From Pseudomonas lutea (lineage in GTDB: Bacteria; Pseudomonadota; Gammaproteobacteria; Pseudomonadales; Pseudomonadaceae): a stretch of 64,000 nt of DNA. Below the pieces are notes generated by a model. That model searched no databases. It was not told the origin of the DNA and saw only the letters and a program-made list of their open reading frames with translations. The position numbers and the translations under genes were made by a program. The stretch covers positions 1,116,001 to 1,180,000 of the forward strand of contig NZ_JRMB01000002.1 in assembly GCF_000759445.1 (NCBI RefSeq), given 5' to 3'. Positions 20,779 through 30,221 of this stretch are shown here, one piece after another. Every line of letters begins with the position of its first letter. The first letter of the stretch is position 1.

Positions 20779-21417
20779 CTATAGCCTTGCAATGGCGTTA
20801 TTTGCTGCAACGGCCAGCCGCCTGCTGATTTCCTCTCGATGGGGCGCGTAGCTTTGTTCGGTGAGCAGGAAGGAGGCGCCGTTGGTGCGCACAGTCATGT
20901 CACCGGACAAGGTTTCCCAGAATGTCAGCGCCGGCTTCACCGCACGGGTTGTCATCTGCATGCCGCAGACCAGGATTTCCACCGCCCCGCTTTCCCTCGC
21001 CCTGCACGGTACGATCTGGAAACTTTCGGATTGGCCTGAAGAAAACCACGAATTGAAAAACCTGCTTGCATGCTCGCTTTCCAGCAGTGTTTGCAATGCA
21101 CCGGTCATCAACGCGTGCAGTTCCGGCGTAGTGGCGCTCCCGAATGCACCAGCAGGAAGTCGGCGTAAATCCCGCAAATGCCCGATAGTGGCTATCCCGG
21201 GATTAATGGCGCCGGTCAATTTGCCGCCATTTTTATAGAGGGTGCGCTGATACTGATCAATCCAGGGTTTCCAGTTGCGTCGACGATCATGCTTCTGGTC
21301 TGCGGATAACTGCGCATAAAGCAGGCAGTCGAGGATGTCAGCACGCAACTGCGCTGAGACATCTGCCGCAAACGATACAAGGTTTCTGCTCTGCAGCAGG
21401 TTTATCCTAGCCGACAT
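20779..21417 (-). CDS. Unknown protein, third gene of paralogous cassette
   Basis: 212 residues, function not recognised. No signal peptide or transmembrane helix is seen. The N-terminal half is helical with DCLLYAQLSADQKH from residue 30 and WKPWIDQYQ; the C-terminal half looks beta-rich (VEILVCGMQM, FWETLSGDMTVR) and ends with LLTEQSYAPHREEISRRL. Both signatures recur in the two upstream proteins, which suggests a tandem paralog family. Its ATG overlaps the upstream stop by 11 bp and has a GGGGGT ribosome site, so it is translated as part of the three-gene unit. Confidence 0.75.
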   Translation of the reverse strand: MSARINLLQSRNLVSFAADVSAQLRADILDCLLYAQLSADQKHDRRRNWKPWIDQYQRTLYKNGGKLTGAINPGIATIGHLRDLRRLPAGAFGSATTPELHALMTGALQTLLESEHASRFFNSWFSSGQSESFQIVPCRARESGAVEILVCGMQMTTRAVKPALTFWETLSGDMTVRTNGASFLLTEQSYAPHREEISRRLAVAANNAIARL

Positions 21418-22117
21418 GGTCTACCCCCATTAATGCAGATACCCGTTCCGCTCGGCGATGATCCAGCGCTTCGCTCACCTTGAGTCTCAGGGGTGCATAA
21501 ACCGACTCCATCAAGCGCAGGGAGTAAAAGTGCAGCTGGACATCACTCAAGAGATCGGTGACTTGCAGGGGCTCGAACAGAACGTTGCCTTTGAATCCAG
21601 AAGCCTGGGTAAAAGTGATGAAGCCCACCGAGAGCCCACCGTTTGCGTCCAGCAAACCCAGCTGCAGCACCACTTTCTGCGCAGCTTGCGGCTCGTGTCT
21701 TACACTGGCGACTGCTGGCTCCAGCGCTTCACGAAGGAGGAGCCCTATGGCGGGCTGGTCCGGGTGGCGCTCGAAAGATCGCACACAGGCGGATTCAGCC
21801 GCCGACAACAGCGCAACAGGCATGAATGCCGGCAGGCTGTCCTGGAGCAGTCCCCACACCGAATAAGGTAAAGGCCGCTCGGGCCTGTGACAGCAGGACT
21901 CGTGAGCTTCAAGCGCCCATCCAAAACGGGTAATTGCCACCAGCCAGGTCTCGTTCCAGGCCGAGGTGTTGGCAAAGCGTGAGTGTCTTTTGGTTGCGGC
22001 CAGTTGTGTGTACAGCACGCTGTCAGCGGTATCGCTTTTGCGCAGTGCCGAACATTCGCTGTGCATGAACAGCATGCACCCTGCGCTGACTTGCGCTTCA
22101 ATCAATCCCTGATTCAT
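21407..22117 (-). CDS. Unknown protein, second gene of paralogous cassette
   Basis: 236 residues, function not recognised and no export signal. It shares with its neighbours the helical signature DSVLYTQLAATKRH from residue 32, and a beta-rich C-terminal part with LFEPLQVTDLLSD and SLRLMESVYAPLRLKVSEAL. A cysteine-containing segment (HESCCHRPERPLPYS) is unique to it. The ATG at 22117 follows GATGGAG. It is the most diverged of the three. Confidence 0.72.
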   Translation of the reverse strand: MNQGLIEAQVSAGCMLFMHSECSALRKSDTADSVLYTQLAATKRHSRFANTSAWNETWLVAITRFGWALEAHESCCHRPERPLPYSVWGLLQDSLPAFMPVALLSAAESACVRSFERHPDQPAIGLLLREALEPAVASVRHEPQAAQKVVLQLGLLDANGGLSVGFITFTQASGFKGNVLFEPLQVTDLLSDVQLHFYSLRLMESVYAPLRLKVSEALDHRRAERVSALMGVDHVG

Positions 22118-22164
22118 CGCACATCTCCATCAAAAGGAGGCGCCGTGCGCCCCCAGTCCAGCGT

Positions 22165-22965
22165 TTAGATGTCGAATTCTTCGATAGCCGCCAAAGCACT
22201 TTCGCTTAACCGCTTCTGGATACCTGCACGAACATCCGCATACAGGCGACTGTTCAATACCAGGTGGTCCTCCCCTCGGAAGGTCTCGACCTGCGCGCTG
22301 TTCCATTCCCAAAAAAGCACATTGGTGACAGTGGAGGTGGCGGAGAAGTTGACCGCACCCATCGCCAGATTGACGGTTCCATCGCCGGACTCGATACAGG
22401 CACCCATACGGAAGTTGGCGCCGCGGTGAGTTTTGGCCTGGCTCTCGAACACACGCAGCGGTTCATCGTTGGTTTTCAGCGCTTCGACAGCATCACGGGC
22501 GACTTCAAGCATGGCAAACCCTGCGGGGCCTGGAAGGGCTGCGGCCAAGATAGCAGAACCGATAATCTCCAGACCGGCGCGTTCCATGCTGAAGCGCCGA
22601 TGAGCGGAGCGATAACGGGAGTACTTCCAGTTGGTCGACAACCAACCCAGCGTCGCCAGCACTTTATTGAAGTGGGCGTACCACTGCTGGCTTTGAGTTT
22701 CCGGGTTGAACTTGAAATTGGCTGCTCGTGTTGCGAACAGAAAGGAATCCATGACGTCTTCCTTGTTCTGCCGTGATACGCCCTCGGCGAAGGCCAGCAA
22801 GTTGCCAGCCACTACTGCTCCCTGTGCCGGGTCTTCAATGGGCATCAGCATGGACGCATCCATCTGCGGCGTATGCTCACTTAACGAGTGGGTGCAATCA
22901 GCGAGCTGGCATCGGTCTACAAAGGCGCTGCGTTCGGCGTGGGTCATGCGTGCTTCATGGTTCAT
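22165..22965 (-). CDS. Unknown protein, first gene of paralogous cassette
   Basis: 266 residues, function not recognised. The N-terminal half is helical with DSFLFATRAANFKF from residue 73; a hydrophobic Gly/Ala/Pro segment (IIGSAILAAALPGPAGFAM) lies in the middle; the C-terminal half has alternating beta-type residues (NLAMGAVNFSATS, VLFWEWNSAQVETF) and ends LVLNSRLYADVRAGIQKRL. The helical–hydrophobic–beta layout could suit a membrane-active or secreted effector, but that is speculation. AAAGGA precedes the ATG. It leads the cassette; the next gene starts 47 bp on. Confidence 0.75.
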   Translation of the reverse strand: MNHEARMTHAERSAFVDRCQLADCTHSLSEHTPQMDASMLMPIEDPAQGAVVAGNLLAFAEGVSRQNKEDVMDSFLFATRAANFKFNPETQSQQWYAHFNKVLATLGWLSTNWKYSRYRSAHRRFSMERAGLEIIGSAILAAALPGPAGFAMLEVARDAVEALKTNDEPLRVFESQAKTHRGANFRMGACIESGDGTVNLAMGAVNFSATSTVTNVLFWEWNSAQVETFRGEDHLVLNSRLYADVRAGIQKRLSESALAAIEEFDI

Positions 22966-23304
22966 TTGTTAATCCTTTAACTGGCGAGAATGTCCGTCGT
23001 GGACAGAACGAAGACTAATCGAGAAGTCAGCGCTCGCCCAACGACATGGCAATGCCCCTTATCCCGGAACGGGCAGCGTGGGTCCTACACGCTGGCGGGG
23101 AGCCCGCTCGAACCGAGTAGCAGCAAACTTCAGGCAGGTCAGGAGGTTGCGTGTGACGCGATGGCGGACGATGGATGGGGATCACAAGCCTTGTGGCTCG
23201 AAAGCCGCCATTTCGACGAGACCAAGGACGAGTTTCATCATTGACTCATCGAAATGTGCGCGTCAGCTATCAGAAGAATCCGACGCAGCGAGATCCCGCA
23301 TCAC
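22966..23304. other. Spacer between cob operon end and unknown cassette
   Basis: 339 bp with no convincing gene. It must hold the leftward promoter of the unknown cassette and the 3' end of the cobG-H-I-J transcript. A short inverted repeat (TGTCC/GGACA, 22991-23005) lies 26 bp upstream of the cassette start and could be an operator. An 84-codon frame on the + strand (22990-23244) has no ribosome site or recognisable product. Confidence 0.5.
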
Positions 23305-25014
23305 TCAAGCCGGCTTGGCGCCGTACCACCGCGGCGTATAGACCCACTGCTGGCCATCGGCACGGGGAAACACGCAGGTTAGCGAGGAGCCGATCAACAC
23401 CATGGTGCGCATGTCTACCAACTCCGGGCTCAGCTCGCCGAGGGCGATGACGCGCAGGGTCTGGGCAGGTCGACCGACGTCCCGCCCCAGCGTCACGGGG
23501 GTCTCAGGCGTGCGGTGCCGGCGCACGATTTCCAGTGCGCGCCCCAGTTGCCAGGGCCGGGAACGTGAGATCGGGTTGTAGAACGCCAGCGCCAGATCCG
23601 CCTGACAGGCCAGATCAAGGCGCTTTTCGATGATGTCCCACGGCTTGAGGTTGTCCGACAGGGACATGACGCAGAAGTCATGACCCAGCGGCGCTCCTGC
23701 CAGCGCGGCGGTGGCGAGCGATGCGGACACCCCTGGCAGAATGTGCAGGTCAACCCGATGCCAGTCGGCATTGTCTGATTCGTGCAGGGCTTCCAGCACC
23801 GCCGCCGCCATCGCAAAGACGCCCGGATCGCCCGAAGAAACCACCACCACCGAACGTCCGGCAGCGGCCAGCTCGAAAGCATGCCGAGCGCGCTGCATTT
23901 CTTCACGGTTGTCGGTGCGGTGCAGCACTTGATCCGGCCGAAACGGGCCGGCCATGCGCACGTAGGTTTCATAACCCAGCACGTCATTGGCGCGCGCGAG
24001 CTCGGCTTTTACGGCGGGGATCATGAAGTCGCTGGCGCCCGGGCCCAGGCCAATGACGGCCAGTCGCCCCCGTGCACGGCCTATCTGCCGAACATCCAGC
24101 GGCTGCGGCGCAACAGCGACGGCAATACCCTCCGCCGGAGTCAGGGGTGGCAACAACTGCGGCAGCACTTGCTGGATCATCTCGGCCGGAGTTGCGGTGT
24201 CTGTAAAGCGTACCGCGACGCCCAATGTTTCAGCGGCAGTGTGCAACGCCGGATTGGCCATTTCCTCTTTGCTGGCAAGCAGACAGCCCAACGCCTGCAG
24301 AGCAATACGCGAATCGTGCAGCGCGGTTTTCACAGCCCCGGCGGCATTGGTGAGGTCCCCCTTCAGGGCCACCAGCACATTGCGCGGGTAAATCAGCAGC
24401 TCGTGATCGCTGGGTTCACGGTCGGCATAACCGACGTGGATTGCCGATTGCGCCTGATCATCTTCGGGCAGCTGCGCCTGAGCCAGCCAGGGTGCTGCGC
24501 CCTCCACACGTACTTTTTCGCCCGACAGCAAATCGCTGACGAAGCGCTTGCCCAGCTCCAGGTCGCCCAACGCATAGCCCGCAGGCGGGTTGAGCAGGCA
24601 GGTACCGAACCGCAGCTCGCCGCTGGTGGTGATGGCAGCTGCGGTGCCCAGCGCCGAAGCGATTTCCCGAGCCATGACGTTCACGCCGCCCAAGCCGCCG
24701 AGCAGTGGCACGACAGCACTGCCATCCTCGGCGACGGCGAGTACCGGCGGCTCAGCGCCCTTCTCCAACAACACGGCTGCCAGGGTGCGAATAACGATGC
24801 CGGCTGCGCACAACGCAATGATGGGCGTGTTCTGCTGGTAAAGCTGACGCAGGGTCGCGCCAAACTCCGAGTAGCTGCGATCAGCGTCATCGACGCGTTC
24901 GGCCAGCCCATGGATCAGCGCTTGCGGGTAGAGCTGCTGAATGCGTCGCGCCGTCATCAGCGCGCTTTTGCCCAGAACGACGATCGCCGGGGCCGTGAAG
25001 TGGGTCGCGGCCAT
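23305..25014 (-). CDS. cobJ: CbiG-CobJ fusion: cobalt-precorrin-5A hydrolase-like domain + precorrin-3B C17-methyltransferase
   Basis: 569-residue fusion in corrin-ring synthesis. The N-terminal ~310 residues resemble CbiG (IIALCAAGIVIRTLA, LLGGLGGVNVMAREIA, then a CbiG/CobE-like domain with LGCLLASKEEM). The remainder is a SAM-dependent tetrapyrrole methylase of CobJ type (VIGLGPGASDFM, VVSSGDPGVFAMAAAV, YNPISRSR, TLGRDVGRP). I prefer the ATG at 25014, which overlaps the cobI stop as TGATG with AAGG just upstream, over a GTG four codons earlier. It is last in the leftward cobGHIJ operon. Confidence 0.92.
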   Translation of the reverse strand: MAATHFTAPAIVVLGKSALMTARRIQQLYPQALIHGLAERVDDADRSYSEFGATLRQLYQQNTPIIALCAAGIVIRTLAAVLLEKGAEPPVLAVAEDGSAVVPLLGGLGGVNVMAREIASALGTAAAITTSGELRFGTCLLNPPAGYALGDLELGKRFVSDLLSGEKVRVEGAAPWLAQAQLPEDDQAQSAIHVGYADREPSDHELLIYPRNVLVALKGDLTNAAGAVKTALHDSRIALQALGCLLASKEEMANPALHTAAETLGVAVRFTDTATPAEMIQQVLPQLLPPLTPAEGIAVAVAPQPLDVRQIGRARGRLAVIGLGPGASDFMIPAVKAELARANDVLGYETYVRMAGPFRPDQVLHRTDNREEMQRARHAFELAAAGRSVVVVSSGDPGVFAMAAAVLEALHESDNADWHRVDLHILPGVSASLATAALAGAPLGHDFCVMSLSDNLKPWDIIEKRLDLACQADLALAFYNPISRSRPWQLGRALEIVRRHRTPETPVTLGRDVGRPAQTLRVIALGELSPELVDMRTMVLIGSSLTCVFPRADGQQWVYTPRWYGAKPA

Positions 25015-25748
25015 CAGCCTTGCCACCGTTCGCCAGGGACGATAATCAGCGAGAAATAAGGCGAGGACATCGGATCGACCTCGGCAAGCGGGACAATCTT
25101 CTGGTTGGCCATGGTTGCGCGCTCGACGTAAAGCGCGCGCTCGGCCAGGCCGGTTTCGACCAGCACCTGACGCACTTTGTGAAGATTACGGCCCAGCTTC
25201 ATAATCACCGCAGCGTCGGCATCCTGAAGTTTGCGTTTGAGGTCGTCGGCCGACAGTACGCCGGACAAAACCGACAGGCTCTGATTGCGATACACCAGCG
25301 GCGCACCCAATACCGAGGCACCACCAAGCATCGAACAGACGCCCGGGATGACTTCGGCTTCGTAGCGCTCGGCGAGACGGTCGTGCAGGTACATATAAGA
25401 CCCGTAAAACATCGGGTCGCCTTCGCAGATCACCGCCACATCACGACCGGCGTCGAGGTGCGCCGCGAGGTCGGCGCTGCATCGGTCGTAGAAATCGCTG
25501 ATCACACTTTCGTAAGACATCGGCGCGGGCAGCGCCTCGGTGGTGACCGGGTACACCAGCGGCATCAGTGTCTGGGCTTGCTGCAAATGACCTTCGATGA
25601 TGCCGAACGCGTTGCCCTTCTTGCCTTTGGCGACGAAATACGCCACCACCGGCGACTCGCGCAGCAGGCGCAGGGCCTTGACCGTAATGAGTTCCGGATC
25701 ACCTGGCCCCACGCCAAGGCCAATCAAACGACCGCGCGGTGGCATCAT
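25014..25748 (-). CDS. cobI: Precorrin-2 C20-methyltransferase
   Basis: SAM-dependent methylation of precorrin-2 at C20. The 244 residues contain the tetrapyrrole methylase motifs [15 protein letters not shown] and [17 protein letters not shown], then [15 protein letters not shown]. The ATG overlaps the cobH stop (ATGA), and its own stop overlaps the cobJ start, so cobH-cobI-cobJ are translationally coupled. Confidence 0.95.
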   Translation of the reverse strand: MMPPRGRLIGLGVGPGDPELITVKALRLLRESPVVAYFVAKGKKGNAFGIIEGHLQQAQTLMPLVYPVTTEALPAPMSYESVISDFYDRCSADLAAHLDAGRDVAVICEGDPMFYGSYMYLHDRLAERYEAEVIPGVCSMLGGASVLGAPLVYRNQSLSVLSGVLSADDLKRKLQDADAAVIMKLGRNLHKVRQVLVETGLAERALYVERATMANQKIVPLAEVDPMSSPYFSLIIVPGERWQG

Positions 25749-26371
25749 TCGATCTCCGTGGCGAGTGAGTTGACGGCCGCGGCGGCCATCGCGCTGCCGC
25801 CACGGCGCCCCTGCATGATCACGTAAGGCACGCCGCGGCTGTCGGCGGCGAGCATGTCCTTGGATTCGGCAGCGCCGACAAAGCCCACCGGAAAGCCCAA
25901 TATCAGCGCCGGTTTCGGCGCGCCGGCATCGAGCATTTCAAGCAGGTAAAACAGCGCGGTCGGCGCGTTGCCGATCACCACGACGGCGCCTTCAAGATGC
26001 GGGCGCCACAGTTCCAGCGCTGCAGCGGAGCGAGTATTGCCCAGCTCGCGCGCCATCTCGGGAACGCGCTCGTTTTTCAGGGTGCAGATCACCTGATTGT
26101 TGGCCGGCAGGCGCGTGCGGGTGACGCCTTCGGCAACCATGTGCGCGTCACACAGGATCGGCGCACCGGCCGCCAGCGCGCGGCGGCCAGCGGTGCCCGC
26201 GCCCGGCGAGTAACGCAGGCCTTCGACCGCATCGACCATGCCGCAGGCATGAATGACCCGCACGGCGAGTTTTTCCAGGTCGGCCGGGATGGAATCGAGC
26301 CGGGCTTCGGCACGAATGATCGCGAAGGAGTTGCGGTAGATCTCCTGGCCGTCGCGGATGTAATCAATCAT
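25745..26371 (-). CDS. cobH: Precorrin-8X methylmutase
   Basis: Moves the C11 methyl group to C12 to form hydrogenobyrinic acid. It has 208 residues. The catalytic histidine is H41 in VRVIHACGM, with [19 protein letters not shown], the glycine-rich [14 protein letters not shown] and [13 protein letters not shown] also matching the family. Its start overlaps the cobG coding end by 8 bp. Confidence 0.95.
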   Translation of the reverse strand: MIDYIRDGQEIYRNSFAIIRAEARLDSIPADLEKLAVRVIHACGMVDAVEGLRYSPGAGTAGRRALAAGAPILCDAHMVAEGVTRTRLPANNQVICTLKNERVPEMARELGNTRSAAALELWRPHLEGAVVVIGNAPTALFYLLEMLDAGAPKPALILGFPVGFVGAAESKDMLAADSRGVPYVIMQGRRGGSAMAAAAVNSLATEIE

Positions 26372-27716
26372 TGGTGTTGCTCCGTGAGTCGGCGGTCAAC
26401 AACGCGCCGACTGCATCAATAGTGAGGTCACGTGCATGCAGATTGCCGAATCCGGCTGCGTCTGCATGACGAAAATAGAGATCGTAACGACCGGGCGAGG
26501 CTGCCAGCAGCGTCACCGGGGCTATATGCGCAGCGGCGCACGAACGCCGGCAGCCGGACAGGTGCACTGTCTGGCGGGTGGTGTTGTTTTGCAGCAATGC
26601 GGCCAGGCGCAATGCGTCGGCTTTGGTGTCGGCCAGACCTTTTGCGCAAGCCGCAGAGCCTGTGCACGCGATCATTCTGGCCAATGAAGCATTCGCATCC
26701 GAGAGCAGACCGGCTTTGCTCAAGCCATTCGTCACGGCAAGTGAATCCTCCATCGCAACGTTTCGCAGCGTTAGGCTCTGCCAGGGCGTCATGCACAGCT
26801 GACCGTCGCCATAAGCACGCGCCAGCCGCGCGGCTTCGCGCAACATAGACGGCCCCATGCGTCCCAAGGGCACGGCTGCGCCAATGGCGACGACGCCGTG
26901 TTGCGCCTGCGCATAAGTGCCAAGGTGCGCCAGATGACGTATCGGCTCACGTCGCCATCCGGTTATGTCCTGATTAACCCAAAGAGGCTGCGCAAAACGA
27001 GCGGCGACGTGCTCCATGAACCGGACGACAGGCACTTCTTTAAGCAGGTCACGCATGCGCGCGTGCTCAGGCCGCGCAAGGTCCAGAAACGTTTCCAGCA
27101 CTGCCACGACCAATGCGTGCGCCGCTTCTGGTGCAACGGCCGCCAGGGGTGAATCATTTGCCGGGCAGCCTGCGAGCCCGAAGCCCAGCAACGTCTGGCC
27201 GTCGATGCACATCGCCGACAACCAGAGGTCATGGGGATGTTCGAGCATGGCCAGGCCCTCACCGCCGTCCAACGACAGCGCGAATTTAGGCGATAGCTCG
27301 TGAAAGCGCGGGTGATGCTCGAGGGTGTGCAGAATCTGCCCGGCCAGCGGACGTACATCGAGCAATTGCTGTGGATCAAGCCCTGCGGTCGGACTCAGCA
27401 TCAGGTTGCGCACGTCATCACTGGCCGGATTGCCAGGGCCCAGGCCGGCGTCCAGCAGGCTGGCGATCAACCCGTCGCGGTCGGTGCCGATGCCGCGAAT
27501 CTGCAGATTGCCGCGGTTGGTGGCCTCGATCACGCCACCGGCGAACCGCTCTGCGGCCTGCGCCACGGCCAGCGCCTGATCGGCGGTGATCAGCCCGCCC
27601 GGCAGCTTGATCCGGCAGATGCCGCCGTCCATCGCCGGGACGATACGCAGCAACCCCGGGCAAGCCGAGGGGCGAATGGGCGTAGCGGAAAGGCGAGCGG
27701 ACAACGGCTCGGTCAA
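26364..27716 (-). CDS. cobG: Precorrin-3B synthase CobG
   Basis: Oxygen-using enzyme that hydroxylates precorrin-3A at C20 and forms the gamma-lactone, the hallmark of the aerobic pathway. It is related to sulfite/nitrite reductases: the 4Fe-4S ligands are in CTGSAAC (C-x5-C) and CRRSC (C-x3-C), with IKLPGG and the ANRGNLQIRG-like segment TNRGNLQIRG. The start is uncertain. I chose the TTG at 27716 (450 residues; AGGTG lies 6 nt upstream). The frame is open to 27923 but the extra residues look non-conserved. First gene of the leftward cob operon. Confidence 0.88.
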   Translation of the reverse strand: MTEPLSARLSATPIRPSACPGLLRIVPAMDGGICRIKLPGGLITADQALAVAQAAERFAGGVIEATNRGNLQIRGIGTDRDGLIASLLDAGLGPGNPASDDVRNLMLSPTAGLDPQQLLDVRPLAGQILHTLEHHPRFHELSPKFALSLDGGEGLAMLEHPHDLWLSAMCIDGQTLLGFGLAGCPANDSPLAAVAPEAAHALVVAVLETFLDLARPEHARMRDLLKEVPVVRFMEHVAARFAQPLWVNQDITGWRREPIRHLAHLGTYAQAQHGVVAIGAAVPLGRMGPSMLREAARLARAYGDGQLCMTPWQSLTLRNVAMEDSLAVTNGLSKAGLLSDANASLARMIACTGSAACAKGLADTKADALRLAALLQNNTTRQTVHLSGCRRSCAAAHIAPVTLLAASPGRYDLYFRHADAAGFGNLHARDLTIDAVGALLTADSRSNTND

Positions 27717-27873
27717 TGGATCACCTGGTGCGACGGGCAGACGCGTAAAGAAACGAAACGTTACAGGGGCCGTATTATGCCTGCTTTGGCGGCAGGCATG
27801 AAAAGACGGTCTGTCGGATTCACAAAGCCATACGAACCGGGCCCTCTGGCGCGGTATCATGCCGGCTTCTTTT

Positions 27874-27895
27874 ACAGGCCGATCGATCGGCCTGT
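27874..27895. promoter_or_regulatory. Perfect 22-bp palindrome in the cobG/cobL divergent region
   Basis: A gapless self-complementary sequence whose central 18 bp are AGGCCGATCGATCGGCCT, flanked by AC and GT. It lies 26 bp upstream of the cobL ATG and about 160 bp upstream of the likely cobG start. The symmetry suggests an operator for a dimeric regulator of both cob operons. Neither arm resembles the B12-box of a cobalamin riboswitch. Confidence 0.55.
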
Positions 27896-27921
27896 CGCAC
27901 GAATTTGGTTGAGGGCAATTC

Positions 27922-29124
27922 ATGTCGCCGTGGCTGACAGTCGTGGGAATCGGTGAGGACGGCTACAAAGGGCTGGGCCGCAACGCTCGGCACGCGCTGT
28001 TGCAGGCGCAGCAGGTGTTCGGCGGCGCGCGACAACTCGGGTTGTTGCCACCCTGCATTCAGGCCGCGCATCGCCTGTGGCCCAGCCCGTTTTCCCTGGC
28101 CCCGGTGCTGGAGCAGCGCGGCACGCCGGTATGCGTGCTGGCCAGCGGCGACCCCATGTTGTTCGGCGTTGGCGCAAGCCTGTCGCGCCAGGTCTGCGAT
28201 GACGAGATGCGCGTGATCCCTGCTCCATCGTCCTATTCTCTCGCGGCAGCCCGCCTGGGTTGGCCGTTGCAGGACGTGGTAACCCTCTCGGTAGTCGCTC
28301 GCCCGGTCGCGGCACTGAATGCTCAATTTCACAACGGCTTGCGCCTGCTGGTGCTGAGCAACGACGGTTCCAGCCCCGCAGCCATTGCCGCACAGCTCCA
28401 GGAGCGCGGCTATGGCCCGAGCCGCATGATCGTGCTTGAGCATCTGGGCGGCGCCGCCGAGCGGCAAATTGAAGGCACGGCGGGCGAGTGGAGCGCAACC
28501 GACATCGCCGCGCTGAACCTGGTCGCCATCGAATGCCGGGCGCAGCCCGATGCGCTGCGTCTGTCGCCGCTTGGCGGCCTGCCGGATGAGGCGTTCCGAC
28601 ACGACGGTCAGCTCACCAAGCGCGACGTACGTGCCATCACCCTCGCCCGACTCGCCCCAACGCCTGGCGAATTGATGTGGGACGTCGGCGCAGGCTGTGG
28701 CTCCGTCGGGATCGAGTGGATGCGCGCGCATCCGTCTTGTCGCACCATCGCCATCGAAGCCGATGAGGGACGGCAGCAGATGATTGAATTCAACCGCAAT
28801 GCGCTGGGGGTGCCGGGCCTTCAACTGGTGCGTGGACGCGCGCCCGATGCCCTTGCCGGTCTGGAGCAACCGGATGCGGTTTTCATCGGCGGCGGTGTCA
28901 CGCGTGAAGGCGTGTTGAGCGCGTGCTGGCAAAGCCTGCGGCCGGGCGGTCGGCTGGTTGCCAATGCCGTCACGCTGCAAAGCGAGGCGACGCTGGTGAA
29001 CTGGCGCGAGCAGCACGGTGGCGAACTGACCAGAATCCATCTGGCACATGCCAAACCGCTGGGCGACTTTGACACGTGGCGCCAGGCGCTGCCGATCACC
29101 CTGCTTGAAGCGATCAAACCCTGA
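27922..29124 (+). CDS. cobL: Precorrin-6Y C5,15-methyltransferase (decarboxylating)
   Basis: Methylates precorrin-6B at C5 and C15 and decarboxylates the C12 acetate. It is a 400-residue two-domain protein. The N-terminal CbiE-like methylase has [25 protein letters not shown] and the [16 protein letters not shown] loop. The C-terminal CbiT-like Rossmann methyltransferase starts near 230 with [16 protein letters not shown] and IAIEADE. It is the first gene of the rightward operon and ends in a TGATG overlap with cbiD. Confidence 0.95.
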   Translation: MSPWLTVVGIGEDGYKGLGRNARHALLQAQQVFGGARQLGLLPPCIQAAHRLWPSPFSLAPVLEQRGTPVCVLASGDPMLFGVGASLSRQVCDDEMRVIPAPSSYSLAAARLGWPLQDVVTLSVVARPVAALNAQFHNGLRLLVLSNDGSSPAAIAAQLQERGYGPSRMIVLEHLGGAAERQIEGTAGEWSATDIAALNLVAIECRAQPDALRLSPLGGLPDEAFRHDGQLTKRDVRAITLARLAPTPGELMWDVGAGCGSVGIEWMRAHPSCRTIAIEADEGRQQMIEFNRNALGVPGLQLVRGRAPDALAGLEQPDAVFIGGGVTREGVLSACWQSLRPGGRLVANAVTLQSEATLVNWREQHGGELTRIHLAHAKPLGDFDTWRQALPITLLEAIKP

Positions 29125-30221
29125 TGCGCGACGAAACCGCCGAGCAACCCGCGCCATTGCGCAGCGGTTTGACCACGGGCAGTTGCGCCACCGCGACCTC
29201 CCTCGCCGCCGCGCGGTTGCTGCTGGCTGGCGAAACAAACGATGCGATCGAAATCACGTTACCCAAGGGCAAATGCGTGCAAATGCGCCTGGAGTTTTGC
29301 CGCTTGATGGCCGACGGCGCCGAAGCGGGCACGCTCAAGGACGCCGGGGATGACCCGGACGTAACACACGGCGCGCTCGTTTACGCTCAGGTCAGGTTAA
29401 CGAGTGAGCCCGGCACACGCTTTATCGCGGGCGAAGGCGTCGGCACCGTGACCCGGCCGGGTCTGGTGCTGGGCGTGGGTGAACCGGCAATCAATCCGGT
29501 GCCTCGCAGAATGATGGCCGAACACCTCTCTCAAGCAGCGCAGGAGTTCGGCTATGACGGCGGCTTCGAGGTGACGATTTGCGTCGAAAATGGCAGCGCG
29601 CTCGCCTTGAAAACGATGAATCCGCGTTTGGGTATTCTGGGCGGATTATCGATCCTGGGCACGAGCGGTATCGTCCGGCCTTTCTCTTGCGCGGCGTACA
29701 TTGCCTCCATTCATCAAGGTATCGACGTCGCGCGTACCAACGGCTACCAGCACATCGCCGCCTGCACCGGTAACGCCAGCGAAGACACGATGCGTCGGGT
29801 GTATCAGTTCCCGGATATCGCGCTCATCGAGATGGGGGATTTTGTCGGCGCGGTGCTCAAGCACCTGCGCAAGACGCCGGTGGAACGGCTTAGTGTGTGC
29901 GGCGGCTTTGGCAAAATCAGCAAACTGGCGGCGGGCCATATGGACCTGCACAGCCGCCACTCCAGCATCGATTTGAATCAGCTCGCTCAGTGGGCCGCCG
30001 ATGCAGGCGCGGACGCCGCGCTGCAGCAAAGCATCCGCGAAGCCAACACCAGCCAGCAAGCGCTGGCCATGGCCGCCGCCGTCGGCATCGCGCTCGGCAA
30101 CACGGTATGCCAGCACGCGCTTGATTTCGCCCGCAGCGTGGTGCCTGCGCAGGTAGAGGTCGAAGTGTTTGCCATTGACCGCCAGGGCGGGATCGTCGGC
30201 CATGCGGGAGGCTTTTCTTGA
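29124..30221 (+). CDS. cbiD: Cobalt-precorrin-5B C1-methyltransferase
   Basis: Methylates C1 of the corrin ring. It has 365 residues with [18 protein letters not shown] at the N-terminus, [10 protein letters not shown] and [19 protein letters not shown], all CbiD hallmarks. CbiD belongs to the anaerobic pathway but is regularly found in Pseudomonas beside aerobic-pathway enzymes, where it takes the place of CobF. Coupled to cobL upstream (TGATG) and to cobK downstream (TTGA). Confidence 0.95.
   Translation: MRDETAEQPAPLRSGLTTGSCATATSLAAARLLLAGETNDAIEITLPKGKCVQMRLEFCRLMADGAEAGTLKDAGDDPDVTHGALVYAQVRLTSEPGTRFIAGEGVGTVTRPGLVLGVGEPAINPVPRRMMAEHLSQAAQEFGYDGGFEVTICVENGSALALKTMNPRLGILGGLSILGTSGIVRPFSCAAYIASIHQGIDVARTNGYQHIAACTGNASEDTMRRVYQFPDIALIEMGDFVGAVLKHLRKTPVERLSVCGGFGKISKLAAGHMDLHSRHSSIDLNQLAQWAADAGADAALQQSIREANTSQQALAMAAAVGIALGNTVCQHALDFARSVVPAQVEVEVFAIDRQGGIVGHAGGFS

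Noticed and set aside
22990..23244. 84-codon frame upstream of the unknown cassette
   Set aside because: No ribosome-binding site, no recognisable product, Arg/Ser-rich composition; treated as spacer.
27717..27921. Possible cobalamin riboswitch upstream of cobG or cobL
   Set aside because: No B12-box-like GCCACTG segment or extended leader was found; only a palindrome and a short hairpin are visible.
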